Source: Loripinus fragilis (taxonomy: Eukaryota > Mollusca > Bivalvia > Lucinida > Lucinidae). From it: a DNA stretch of 64,000 bases. The notes under the pieces were generated by a model, which was not told the DNA's origin, searched no databases, and saw nothing but the letters and a program-made list of their open reading frames with translations. Where the stretch lies: NCBI GenBank assembly GCA_964019695.1, contig OZ026522.1:60783811-60847810 (forward strand). Direction: 5' to 3'. Below are positions 22,166 to 33,059 of this stretch, piece by piece; position 1 is the stretch's first letter, and every line of letters begins with the position of its first letter. A program made the translations under genes and the position numbers.

Positions 22166-22841
22166 GAAGTTATTTGAGCCATGTTGCAAGAAAACATGTC
22201 TTGGGGGTTTGCAAACAACAATTTCAAAGGCAGAGACCAGCCTTCTGATCATTTCCTAACTAGTCTCTCTAGCCGAGCAGGCTGGTTCACATCTCCCTTT
22301 GTTGGAAACCCCGAAGACATGTTTTCTCGCGTGGCGGCCCATATTTAAGTTGCAGGACAAGGTCTAATAATGGGTTGAGACATTTAAAGGGTTTAAGCTT
22401 CCTATACAGAAACTGCACGTAGAAGTTACCCATATAATAAGCTTAACTGCTTACCCGCACTATATATAGCCAATTGCTATTTCAATGACATAGTATTTCA
22501 GATTTTTACTCTATGAGGGTAGCCAGTTCACTCTGTAGCTGGACAAAAATGGCAGTTACTTGCAACAGTTTAATGCACTAATTATATAATAAAATTTTTA
22601 ACTTTCATGGTGGTAATAAAGAGAATTACCACAAAACTGTTTAAACAGTTCAACAATTTGTTTTTTCCTTTTTTCTTAGTTTGTAAAGTACTTCTATGCT
22701 TTGTAACTAAAAAGAATTTAGCAAAGAAATTGAAATCATACTTCCATGTAAATAAATTTTGCTAGATATCTTCACAACTTGCAATCATTTTTTATTGTTG
22801 AGTAAATTAAGAAAAGATAACTTATCAATAATTCCATCCAT

Positions 22842-22984
22842 GGTAACCCAGGCGTGACCCATTCCGTACCCACTGCGTGACCCATTCCGTACCCACGGCG
22901 TTCAACGAATGCAATGGATACGGAATGGGTCACGCCTGGGTTACCGCACGCAGTGGGTACGGAATGGGTCACGCCTGGGTTACC
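22842..22984. repeat. GC-rich inverted tandem repeat
   Basis: Units of TGGGTACGGAATGGGTCACGC occur twice on the minus strand (left) and twice on the plus strand (right), ending in GGTAACCCAGG/CCTGGGTTACC. The whole can fold into a long hairpin. Both strands have short open frames repeating GYGMGH, an artefact of the repeat. Confidence 0.85.
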
Positions 22985-23830
22985 GAGGATGCAATAATTC
23001 TCCTGATAACTGACCTAATAACTGCTTCAAAGACCAACGCTAGCACTGCTGCAAAACAGAGAGAAAAATTGACCAGATGGTTTACGTTCTAAAATTTCAA
23101 ACATGTAGCACTTTTCCCTTTATGTTCTTAAATAAAGTGTTATGTCAGTGCTGGAGTTCACAAAATGCTTGTTATAATAGCAAACAGGGAAGACTCTCCT
23201 CAGAAGCAGTCTGATCTGAATCTGCACTGTTTGTCTAGGTCTTTTGGGCAGGCAACTAGTGCTCGAAAGTTTAGAACATTTACTAAAACTGTCATGGCCG
23301 CAAAACTTTAACACACATTTATTTATATAATAGTCAAGCATTGCACAAAAACATCTTCGGGTACACCAAGTAGAATATGTATTATAGAATGAATTCATAT
23401 GAATAAGACAGTCAGATCAACGTAATGTTTTAAGATGGTCGGAATAGTTTACGGAAATAATTCCCATATTATTGGGCCAGGTACAGCTGTTTTGGCCCAG
23501 TTTTGCCATCGTAGACATTAATCCTAAAATTGCAATATATATGGGTTTTTTTGCAGTATAGCTAATTTATACTATGTATACACAAGGCCAGAATTTTTGT
23601 ATTAGTTGATTTACGGGATTTTTTTTCTGTTTTAGGGTTGGGGGACAAAAAAAAAAGCTGTTTTTTTTTTTTTTTTTTTTAAATATCTCCAGAACAAACA
23701 GTAAAACTATTAAAGTAAACCAACAGTCTGTATTAAATCTTTAAATATTTCATTGTTTTCCTAAAAATCTTCATAGGACAATCACTTTTAACAGTGTCAC
23801 TCTCAAAAATACACAGACAGAACCTCAAAA

Positions 23831-23973
23831 ATTCACTGGCATCACTGCGTTGTGGTCTTTGAGCAAGACACATTAGTCCTAGCTTAGAACTGGTTCAACC
23901 CAGGAAGACCTGTTGCCTGCTTTACTGAAAGACTGTTGATGGGACATAAGGAATCAAATCAAACAATAACAAA
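23831..23973 (+). mobile_element. 5'-truncated SINE with 12-bp target duplication
   Basis: It begins at TTCACTGGCATCACTGCG, lacking the tRNA head, and ends at the CAAATCAAACAA tail. The duplication AGAACCTCAAAA is at 23819-23830 and 23974-23985. Truncation with a target duplication is the mark of target-primed reverse transcription. Confidence 0.9.
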
Positions 23974-24214
23974 AGAACCTCAAAATTACACAATTTTTTT
24001 CAACGAAACAAACAATATTTAGAGTTGGCGGATAAAATAAAAAAAAATTTTTTTAGAAATTAAGTTTTATTTTTCCTACTTTCTGGAAAGTTTGTAAATC
24101 AACTAATTAAAAAATTCTGGCCCAATGCTACATGTACCCTATTCACTGTGAAAAGCACCATAAGTCAAGATAAACAAATATTTTGAGTGTAAAATTGTGA
24201 ATATTTTCTTACCT

Positions 24215-24325
24215 ATCAGTTATAACCTATGTTTTGTGTGCTCAAAAAAAACCTGTCTCATTGAGATGGTTCTTTTGAGAACCCACAAGATATGTTTTGG
24301 TTGAAAAATAAGAAAATAATTTTCC
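24215..24325. repeat. AAAAGAACC hairpin repeat
   Basis: Copy with arms AACCTGTCTCATTG and AGATGGTTCTTTTGAG and the usual CCTATGTTTTG and ATATGTTTTGG flanks. Confidence 0.6.
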
Positions 24326-24552
24326 AGTACACACTCTTATCTAGAGGCCTGAATATACTAAAAATTATTTTCTCATTTCTGAAACAAAAAAGAAAATATT
24401 CTCATTTTTTCTCCCAAAATATTTTTGTCTGGAACTATGTACAGTTCAATTTTCATTTTTGTCCAATTTGGCAGTTTTACACATTAATTTTCCCCAAATT
24501 ATGTGATAAAAACAGAAGGAAAATCCCTGCCCCAAATCATGGCTTGTATATA

Positions 24553-24742
24553 TAGTAACACCTGTCTTAAGCGGCCACTTAAAAATAGAATAAGACAGAT
24601 GGTAGCTTAATGCAGGTCGAAAGTATTGCAGAATGCTCTCTTGGAGCATTCTGCAATACATTGACCTGCATTAAGTGATAATCGGTATCGAAAACTTATG
24701 ATTGGTCTTCTATTTGAGTGGCGCTTAAGACAGGTTTTACTG
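24553..24742. mobile_element. MITE, CAGTAAAACCTGT ends (copy 4, decayed left end)
   Basis: The left end reads TAGTAACACCTGTCTTAAGC; the right end is GCTTAAGACAGGTTTTACTG then TA. The inner hairpin GCAGAATGCTC...GAGCATTCTGC is present. Confidence 0.8.
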
Positions 24743-24924
24743 TAAATGCTAGTAAATGCTTTGTAAATATACATATATAAGCTGTATAACAAACTTTCTA
24801 TACCATTGCCTCTTTGCTGCTTTCAAGGAATTAAGCTCATATTAAAGCATTTCTGTTGCTTTGTCTGAATGTATGAGGTGTTCTTTTACATCTCGACTGA
24901 TTATAGGTATCATACAACCAGTCA

Positions 24925-25320
24925 AGTGGCATCAGTGGTAGAGTGTTCCACTTGAGATGGAGGGGTTGCTGGTTGGGGCCTCAGCAAAGGCACTGTAGGG
25001 AGCGCAGTGGCTTAGTGGTAGAGTGCTTGACTCAAGACCGAGGGGCCGCGGGTTTGAGCCTCACCGGCATCACTGCGTTGTGCCCTTCAGCAAGAACATT
25101 AATCCTAGCTTAGTACTGGTTCAACCCAGGAAGACCCGTCCCTATATAGATGGGACGTAAAGAATCAAATCAAACAAGCAAATCAAACCAAAGGCACTGT
25201 GTTGTGTCCTTGAGCAGGATGTTTTATCCTCTGCTTAGTGCTGGTTTAACCTAGGAAATGTCACTACTTGACTGAAAAATTGTTGACCATGATGTAAGAC
25301 ATGATAGAAAATTGGACCAA
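24925..25320 (+). mobile_element. Older SINE interrupted by a younger SINE
   Basis: A diverged SINE (head CAGTGGTAGAGTGTTCCACTT, later TTGAGCAGGATGTTTTATCC, AAATTGTTGACC) is split at 24996. The inserted SINE is a separate entry. This gives a relative age for two SINE types of the same lineage. Confidence 0.8.
24997..25188 (+). mobile_element. tRNA-derived SINE nested in an older SINE, 12-bp duplication
   Basis: The standard head, body and tail are present, with a shortened CCTATATAGATGGGACG region. The duplication CAAAGGCACTGT is at 24985-24996 and 25189-25200, both inside the older SINE. Confidence 0.93.
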
Positions 25321-26024
25321 CATCCTGTCTGATAATAAACCTTGAAGGGTCTAATTTTTGCATTATGAGGTGTCACATATTACATTTTTACGTCCTAGGT
25401 GTAGACCCTGATGAGATGCCACATAATGTTAAAAAACTGAAAAACATAATTGAATACTTTTAAAAATTATCACCTGTTACTCCCTATTCTAATTCTTTTG
25501 CAAATGTTGCTAGACAAATAATGATTTGATATTGTTAGAAATAAATTTGACATTACATCATATTTCATTGGATGACAGCTTGTAACACTCCGATATGCGA
25601 TGAAACAAAGATTTTTTTATGGTAAACTGAAACAAGGAAGTGCATACAAATGGGGATATCTTAATTTAAAATGTTCATTTGGGGAGGTATATCCTCAAGC
25701 AGGGCTATAGAAATCTTGGATTCCCATTTGGTCTGAATGTCAGCCAAAAAAGACGAAAATATTTAAACTCAATATCAACCGCGGAAAGTCAGCCCAAAAA
25801 TGTTAAAATCAGACATAATCCAGTAGCTTCATTATTCTAGGATTTTAGTTCTAAGAACTGTTATCCACTATATCCTATTATAAAATAAGGCATATTGAAA
25901 TCACATGAATTTTTATATTTTAGGCCAAGCATTGATCTTGATAAAATGGAATCATCATAGATTCAACTAAACAATATTTTGACCGTGAAATTGTGAATAC
26001 ATGTACTTTCTTACCCATCAGTTT

Positions 26025-26120
26025 AAACATATGATTTGGGTACTCAAGAGAGCTGTCTCATTGAGACAGTTCTTTTGAGTTCCCATAACATATGTTTTGG
26101 TTGAGAAATGATAAATTAAA
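26025..26120. repeat. AAAAGAACC hairpin repeat
   Basis: Arms GAGAGCTGTCTCATTG and GAGACAGTTCTTTTGAG with ACATATGTTTTGG flank. Confidence 0.6.
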
Positions 26121-26194
26121 TTTTAGTCATGTGTTATTGTCTAAAGACCTGATCATGCACAGCTAGATTGATGGGAATAACGTAACAATTTAAC

Positions 26195-26412
26195 TCTTTC
26201 CTTGATGGGGAGTGACTTGTCGTCTGCTGATAGCATTTGCAAACATTTTGGAGCCAAATCAGGATGGACAGAATGTCGGTCATGATCTGGTTCCAAACCA
26301 TTTAACACTCTGCTAGTGTTCCTGAAAGAATTTTTTGAAAAAGCCAATTTTGAAAAATGTCAGCAGATGACAACAAAAGCATGAAAAATTACCCAGCATG
26401 CAAAGGCTAAGA
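26195..26412. repeat. Complete AGATCAGG fold-back repeat
   Basis: It runs from TTTAACTCTTTCCTTG to ACCCAGCATGCAAAG with the central hairpin AAATCAGGATGGACA/TGTCGGTCATGATCTGG. The ends TTTAACTCTTT.C and CATGCAAAG are typical of this family. It lies 50 bp upstream of the kinase-start exon. Confidence 0.7.
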
Positions 26413-26461
26413 TTTAAGCAGGATAAGAGATAATTGGTGTGATTTGTTTTTTTCTTCACAG

Positions 26462-26630
26462 CATTATACGGAAGATGCAGACGGTTTGTGTACGAAATTG
26501 ATACAGCCCCTACAGAAAAAGGGGGAAAATTTCTTCTCTGTGTCAGCCGATGAATTCAAAAAAGGTGGTTGGGAGATAGACAAAAAAGATGTAGATACCG
26601 GTGAACTAATAGGAAAAGGAGAATTTGGAG
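26462..26630 (+). CDS. CSK: CSK exon: SH2 end, SH2-kinase linker, glycine-rich loop start
   Basis: The acceptor is TTCTTCACAG and the exon ends GGAG|GTACAT. It has 56 codons plus one base and enters in phase 0, so it joins directly to the end of any SH2 exon. It begins HYTEDADGLCTKLIQP, the last SH2 segment and start of the linker. It continues through SADEFKKGGWEIDKKDV, the linker segment that packs on the kinase N-lobe, and ends GELIGKGEFG, the glycine-rich ATP-binding loop. In CSK this linker carries the allosteric contact between SH2 and the kinase, so each alternative SH2 must work with the same linker. If all SH2 exons are skipped, this exon is read out of frame and stops at TGA after 13 codons. 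Confidence 0.94.
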
Positions 26631-26667
26631 GTACATTATTCAGGGAACAAAAATATTTCATTATTGC

Positions 26668-27050
26668 ACTTGTCCTGCAGGACGAGTGACTTACAATTTT
26701 CACTCGTCCTGCCAACACATGTACTCATCCTTTAAAAGTGTATGCAATAAAGAACATATTTAAGGGAGTAATATGCAATATGACATAAAGTTCCTTATAT
26801 CACTGTTAAAATGATACTTACCCAGTCAAATTCATAACTTGATGATCCCATATACTTAAAAAAAAATTGCATAGTCAATTATAAAAATAACTCAGAAAAT
26901 GCTAGTTTCACCCTCAGATTTTAGGGTGAAAGTAGAAAGTACGAGTAATTCTTCCCAAAGCACTCGTCCTACAGGACGAGTGCTATGAGAAGAATTACTC
27001 GTCCTTTCTAGATTTCACTCGTAATTACGAGCGGACGAGTTGAATTTTTG
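26668..27050. repeat. CACTCGTCC hairpin repeat next to a kinase exon
   Basis: Two short palindromes CTCGTCCTRCAGGACGAG (26672-26688, 26962-26981) bracket the unit. The second is the tip of a ~78-bp hairpin at 26933-27010 (TAGAAAGTACGAGTAATTCTT / AAGAATTACTCGTCCTTTCTA). It starts about 40 bp after the donor of the exon at 26462-26630. Confidence 0.75.
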
Positions 27051-27284
27051 TCCCCTGTTATTGTCACCAGGCTAGGTATATAATACACTTCTATTGCCTT
27101 ATGGCAGAAGCCGGCTTTACAATGACATGGTAGAGTGTTTTCCTTTAGATCCTGCATCCCAGGTTAGATTCTTAGCTCAGGCAACCCTGTGACATAATGC
27201 ATGGTAAAAGGCTAGAATACCCCACCAAAGGCATATAGGGGGTCACTTTTAACGTTGCCCTACAGACCCTTTGGACCTATTGTT

Positions 27285-27880
27285 TTTTATACCCCCCGCA
27301 AACTTTGTGGTGGGTATACTGTTTTCATGTTGTCCGTCTGTGCGTCCGTCCGTGGGTCCGTCCGTAACGTTTTGTTTCCTTAATATCTTGAGGATTCATT
27401 ACTGGAATTTTATCATAAATACAAGACAAATACTTTAAACAAAAAAGTAAGGGCTAGGGACCAATTCTATTAGAGTTATTTCCCTTTGTAGTTCAAAATG
27501 GCTTTTTATATAGGGGTTTATGCTTATGCTATTATAGTCTGTACACGGGCTGAACAACTCCTACCACATCTTTTGATGGAACAATTTGATACTTTTCCTT
27601 TACAATGTTATGCATGAAGGAGTTTGGTTCAGAAAAAATAATTTTTGACAAAATGACAGCTGTGAGAACTTAGACAATTTTTCCCTAATAAGGCTTTTGT
27701 ATATGCATAGATAGTGTCTTCATGGGCTGAACAACTCCTACCACAGCTTTTGATGGAACAATTTGATACTTTGCCTACACAATGTAGACACATTGAACAT
27801 ATGCATGAAGGAGTTTGGTTCAGAAAAAATAATTTTTGAAAAAATGACAGCTGTGAGAACTTAATAAGCATTGCTTATTG
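27285..27880. repeat. TATACCCCC-headed repeat with a tandem pair
   Basis: It opens with the hairpin ATACCCCCCGCAAACTTTG.GGTGGGTAT and a GTCCGTCCG-rich tract, as at 59517. The block GGGCTGAACAACTCCTACCAC...ATGACAGCTGTGAGAACTTA occurs twice (27548-27670 and 27724-27863). Confidence 0.7.
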
Positions 27881-28106
27881 ACTTTTTTCCTTTAGTCTAG
27901 TCTAGATAACAAGGAGATGTTAATGTTTATTTATCTATTAGTTTTAACATGTTTTGGTTGAGAAATAAGAAAATTATGTAGGGTTACCTTGAGGCTTGCC
28001 TTATAGCCGTTTGTGTATTCACCCCTAAATACATTGCTGAGCTTTTGATGCTGCAAGCTATAGTTCATGGCCTCTAAATTTATTGATTTGCTTTTACTTA
28101 TTTCAG

Positions 28107-28209
28107 AGGTGCTGAAGGGTTTATACCAAGGAAAGCCAGTAGCAATAAAGATGTTGAAAGACAATAACAGAGCAGCACAGGCATTTCTTAGAGAGGCCTC
28201 GTTGATGAC
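28107..28209 (+). CDS. CSK: CSK exon: kinase beta-3 lysine and alpha-C helix
   Basis: The acceptor is CTTATTTCAG and the donor GTAAGT. With the base carried over it encodes E, VLKGLYQG, KPVAIKML and AQAFLREASLMT. The lysine of VAIK that anchors ATP and the glutamate of the alpha-C helix (LREASLM) that pairs with it are both present, so the N-lobe is catalytically competent. The exon ends in phase 2 (AC), completing threonine with the next exon. An hAT-like MITE starts 61 bp past the donor site. Confidence 0.94.
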
Positions 28210-28270
28210 GTAAGTTCAAGTATAAATAGAATATATGGGCCAGTGTATGAGATTTTGGTACTTATAAGTG

Positions 28271-28692
28271 CATGGTTCACACAGGCTTGAAAAGTACTTG
28301 ATACAGGACTGTCTTGAAAATTAAATTTGCCTTGAAACGTACTGAAAAAACACTCAAAGGCCTTGAAAAGTCCTTGAATTTTACCATTTACAGGAGGAGT
28401 CAACACTGTCTTTGGAGATCTAAATCAGCATAAAATTGTGGTGCCTATATTTGGTGCAACATATGCTGCACCAAATATAGGCACCACAATTTTATACTAA
28501 TTTTATACTTATTTTATACTAATTTTCTAAAACTAATATCTTAAGAAATGCAGTCTAGCATTTCCAAAGTAGAATTGTAATGTGTTAATCAGTATTTTCA
28601 TTAGTTTTCAGTCCTTGAAAACAGTAGAAATGTCTTTTGGAAGTCCTTGAAAAGTCCATGAATTTTACACAAACTTGACTGTATGAACCTTG
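28271..28692. mobile_element. hAT-like MITE, 5-bp duplication, with perfect inner hairpin
   Basis: Ends CATGGTTCACACAGGCTTG and CTGTATGAACCTTG, duplication AAGTG at 28266-28270 and 28693-28697. The core is a 66-bp hairpin at 28430-28495 with 29-bp perfect arms (ATAAAATTGTGGTGCCTATA...). Direct CCTTGAAAAGTCCTTGAATTT words lie near both ends. Confidence 0.85.
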
Positions 28693-29104
28693 AAGTGCAT
28701 AATAATACACATAAGCCTCCTTAAAACGCCCATGCTGACATAAATGATGAGGCTATAGGTCTAAAATTTGGTCTGCCATCATTTCGTCTACCTTCATACT
28801 TTGTGCATGCAATCAGCAGAGGCTCTGGCGAGTCTGTGCATTAGAAAAAAAATGCAATAGTATCAAAAATTTATGTGCTGGCTCATATGTTGCAAAAGTC
28901 ATAACCGGCGAAATATAAAATACAACTTTTTTTCACCAATGAAGTGTATACACTTAAGATGACCTGCTTTTTTCATTGATTTCATAGGGTCTATGCGAGG
29001 AAATCAAATGTTTTTAACTTTTTTTGTATAACTTGACAAAACACTATGTGTGGCTGTTCATTCCCTTAGTTAGATCATGAGAAACATTTTGGTACCAAAT
29101 TTAT

Positions 29105-29235
29105 AAGTTAACTCTTTGTATACTCCTAAATGAGTACATTGGCAAACAGTGAAGACCCAGATGAAATGCTGCATGTTGCAGCATTTCATCTGGGTCTACA
29201 CTCTTTACTAAAACAAAAAAGATCTTCAGAGAAAG
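29105..29235. repeat. GCATTTCATC-type fold-back repeat
   Basis: GACCCAGATGAAATGCTGCA and TGCAGCATTTCATCTGGGTC form the hairpin, between TTAACTCTTTG and TCTTCAGAGAAAG words. Confidence 0.75.
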
Positions 29236-29466
29236 AAATACTTTTTTTTTGAAATTATACCCTGTGACTCCTTCATATAAAACAGATTTTGCCTCTCAAA
29301 TAATATTCACTACTGCCTCACACTGTAAATTGATACCTCAAAATGATTTAAAGAAAGCCGCAACTTGTCAGTACAACTTGAATTGTGTTTCCTTTATAAT
29401 CTGTGACTAGCGGTATGTTTTTAAGGCGAACTAAATAGGGTAAATATCGGACATGTACTGTAGTTA

Positions 29467-29880
29467 CAGGGTTCACACAGGCTTGAAAAGTACTTGAATA
29501 TACAGGGCTGTCTTGAAAAGACCTTGAAAATTAAATTTGCCTTGAAGAGTACTTTAAAAACACTCAAAGGCCTTGAAAAGTCCTTGAATTTTACCATTTA
29601 CATGAGGATTCAACAGTGTTTTGGAAACCTAAATCAGTATAAAATTGTGGTGCCTTTATTTGGTGCAGCATATGCTGCACTAAATAAAGGCACCACAATT
29701 CTATACTAATTTTCTTAAACTAATATCTTTAGTAATGGACTCTATCATTTCCGAAGTAGAATTTTAACGTGTAAATCAGTATTTTTCTTAAGTTTTCAGG
29801 CCTTGAAAACAGTAGGAAAGTCTTTTAGAAGTCCTTGAAAAGTCCTTGAATTTTACACAATCTTGCCTGTATGAACCCTG
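29467..29880. mobile_element. hAT-like MITE, 5-bp duplication (second copy)
   Basis: Ends CAGGGTTCACACAGGCTTG and CTTGCCTGTATGAACCCTG, duplication AGTTA at 29462-29466 and 29881-29885. The same inner hairpin, with one mismatch, is at 29639-29705. It is younger-looking at its ends than the copy at 28271. Confidence 0.9.
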
Positions 29881-29885
29881 AGTTA

Positions 29886-31428
29886 TCAAACAGAAATTTT
29901 GTTTTAAAAAATGTAATTAAGCAACTAAAACAGTTCAGAATGTGTATTTTCTTTCATTTAATGCATGCATTTAGACATAAAAAGAATAATTTAGCCGAAA
30001 TACACATAATTCCAATTCAAACAGATGCGACAAATATGTATGGTATGCATGACATTTTCATTGATAGAGACACACACACGGATATATGGCAATCTTACGC
30101 AGTCCGATAACTCCAGTAATTGATGTCTTTCGGTTGACTATGATTCGAATACACAAAATCGAGCAACCTATGAATAAATGGCATTTGTCAATGTATACAG
30201 GGCTGCCGAATTGTGAAAACACAGCTTTGTAAACTAATTCTCAAAGAAAATGAAGAAAGATGTTTAAAGCTGCATACTCTGTAACTATGAACATCTTTCG
30301 AAAAAAAATATTTTCTTTTTAAATCATTTGCAAAAGTAGAATAAAGATATATTGTCACAATAAATCTAATTTCTACAGCTGAAAACTGCATGAAAAAGTG
30401 AATTATCTTATCAAAACAGGTGTATCTTCTCTTGTTTGTAATTATTTGCGTCCCTCCAATAATTCTAGACAGTTGATTTTTAACATAAATGCTGTTGTTT
30501 TGGCACTAATAATTTGTTAATTATTACGAAAAAGGTAAAATGTATACCTGAATTTTAGTTTTTTTTACTGTGTTCTTGAAAAATAGAAACATTATTTTTA
30601 AAATGAAAAAATCAAAAGTTACAGATTATGCAGCTTTAAACATAAGTTGAAAATAGTGAATTCAACTGGAAGTGAATGTTTTCTTCCGGGTAGACTTAGT
30701 TTTTTCGGCGATTCTGTTGCATTGGCCTGCTCTGATGGCACCAAGCTGATACCACCAATGGCGGGACAGGAGTGATCGGTACCCTGCTGCATTTCATTGT
30801 TACCCTGAGATATATTAGGTGGCGGGAATCAATGATTGTTTGAAATTGTCCGATAACTACCGTTGTCCAATAATATCCCTGCCTGGATGTAGAGGGTAGA
30901 TACAATATTTCTTTGGTTGTATCTTATATATGATGTTTCTTCTAGAACACAAGCAGGAGGGTGCCAATTAACAACAAGCAAATACACACATAAGTCTGAA
31001 GTATCTTGCTGAATTGAATGTGGTAATGTTAAAGCTTTTTTTCAAATCATTACAAGGATTCACTATCAAACTGGCACAAAATCTATCAGAAAACTAAAAT
31101 GCAATGAAAAAGGCACCTTCGTGGTTGTGTACAGCTGTTTCGTTATTGCTTTAAAAATGCATGATAGATGAACGAAAGATGTGAGCAAGGAACCATCAGA
31201 ATACCATATTTGTAGTTTGTAAGGCATGCAGGGGGACGGCCCTCCCCAACCCCCTGTATGTCAGATGACGGGGAGAATAAAGTGATAAAAGGTAAAAAAA
31301 AAAAAAAAAAAATAATAATAATATCCCGATTTAGGTTACAATGGCCCATCCGAAGTTTGTTAGATCAAACTATAATCAGCTAAAACATGTGTTTGTATGC
31401 TCTAAAGAACAGTCTTATCAAGATGTGT
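29886..31428. other. Intron, no recognised gene; poly-A tract
   Basis: Open frames at 29871-30110, 30188-30391 and 30696-30905 have no domain I recognise. A poly-A/AAT tract lies at 31293-31323. Nothing else is seen. Confidence 0.5.
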
Positions 31429-32703
31429 TTTTTGCTCACCTGAGCCGAAGGCTCATGGGTGAGCTAATAGTATACCAGTCACTCACGCCGGGCCCGTCCG
31501 TCCGTCGTCTGTCTTCTGTCTGACAACATTTTTAAACATCTTCTCCTCTGAAACCACTCAGCCAATTGAACTCAAATTTCATATGGAGACTCCTTAGGAC
31601 GCTGGAACGAAAGTTTGTTCAAATGGTCATGGTCACATGACCAAGATGGCCGCCACGCCCATATATGGTAAAAACCCTTTAAAAATCTTCTGCTCCAGAA
31701 CCAGAAGGCTGATGACCTTGGGACTTGGTATGTAGCATTAGGGGTGTTGGGCCTACCAAGTTTGTTCAAATAATGATCCTAGATTGACCTTGACCTACTT
31801 AACGCCAAGGTCAAATTTGCTTCCTAATACATTTAAATTGGATTTTTTTTTGGAAAAGCTGATTTTTTGAATACTGTTTAAGCCAAAGGAATTATTCTTA
31901 CTTGATATGTTAAAACTAATGAGACAATGGCCATTAATAAGTTTTTCAAAGGTCAAGGTTGACCTTTGCCCTTTCAGCCAAGGTCGCTCATATTGTGGTC
32001 CCATCAATCTATTAAAACGTAGTTTTCTCACAAACCCTTGGCCCAATTGAACTCAAATTTCATGCTAAGACTCCTTATGTTATGTTAGCCTAAATTTATA
32101 CAAACTATTTTGGTCACATGACCAAGATGGCCACCACGCCCATATATGGTAAAAACCCTTTAAAAATCTTCTCCAGAACCAGAAGGCTGATGACCTTGGG
32201 ACTTGGTATGTAGCATTGTGGGTGTTGGGCCTACCAAGTTTGTTCAAATAATGATCCTAGATTGACCTTGATCTACTTAACGTCAAGTTCAAGTTTGCTT
32301 CCCAATGCATTTGAATGGGAAATTTTTTGAAAAGTTGATTTTTTTAATACTGTGGAAGCCAAAGTCATTATTCTCACTTGATATGTTGAATCTAGTGTCT
32401 ATAAATAAGTTTCAAAGGTCAAGGTTGGCCTTTGACCTTTCAGCCAAGGTCGCTCATATTGGAGTCCATCAACAATTTAAACTATAGTTTTCTCAGAAAC
32501 CACTTTGCCAATTGAAATCAAATTTCATATGACAACTCCTTATGATTGGTTAGCCAAAATTTATACAAATAGTTATGGTCACTTGACTAAGATGGGGACC
32601 ATGCCCATATATAGTAAAAACTCTTTAAATATCTTCTTCTCTGGAACCAAAAGGCCATTGGCTTTGGGACTTGGTATGTAGCATTGGGGATGAGGGCCCT
32701 ACC
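31429..32703. repeat. GCTCACC hairpin-headed repeat with three ~475-bp tandem units
   Basis: It opens with the hairpin GCTCACCTGAGCC/GGCTCATGGGTGAGC (31434-31464) and CGTCCGTCCGTCG. The unit AAGATGGC.CC.CGCCCATATA...TTGGTATGTAGCATT...AGGTCAAGGTTG starts near 31639, 32120 and 32586. The third unit is cut by a MITE fragment. It is related to the array at 12040-12620. Confidence 0.8.
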
Positions 32704-32713
32704 AGGTTTGCAC

Positions 32714-32764
32714 AGATCTTTGTTTTGTCTATTTTTGACTGGCCGCTTAAGACAGGTTTTACTG
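32714..32764. mobile_element. MITE, CAGTAAAACCTGT family (copy 5, right end only)
   Basis: Only the right terminus remains (GGCCGCTTAAGACAGGTTTT, then ACTG and TA). It ends 30 bp before the exon at 32795 and truncates the tandem repeat on its left. Confidence 0.8.
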
Positions 32765-32794
32765 TATATATTTGCTATATTTTCACTATTTCAG

Positions 32795-32953
32795 ATCTGT
32801 GCGGCATCCAAACTTGGTAGCATTAATAGGTATTGTTCAAGCAGAGACAATATATTTAGTGATAGAGTATATGGGAAAAGGAAATCTAGCAGAATTTCTA
32901 CGGACTAGAGGCAGAAGTATTATAACCAAAAACAATCAAATAAATTATGCCAC
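32795..32953 (+). CDS. CSK: CSK exon: kinase N-lobe strands and hinge
   Basis: The acceptor is CACTATTTCAG and the donor GTAAGT. The encoded segments are SVRHPNLVALIGIVQAET, IYLVIEYMGKGNL and AEFLRTRGRSIITKNNQINYA. This covers the alpha-C/beta-4 region, the hinge (EYM) and helices alpha-D and alpha-E start. The gatekeeper position before EYM is isoleucine, whereas vertebrate CSK has threonine there (VTEYM). The exon ends in phase 2. A copy of the CAGTAAAACCTGT MITE ends only 30 bp before the exon, so the polypyrimidine tract abuts MITE sequence. Confidence 0.94.
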
Positions 32954-33059
32954 GTAAGTAACATGTTTTCTCATACTGAAGAAATCAATCCGACTGACAA
33001 TCCATATAAGCCTGGAGTCCTGTTTTGTTTCCTGTGTTGCTTAAGCAAAAGCAGGTCTA

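Noticed and set aside
20706..26461. A possible fourth SH2 exon
   Set aside because: I looked for WFHG, FLVRES and GDYTL coding words in this intron and in the other SH2 introns and found none.
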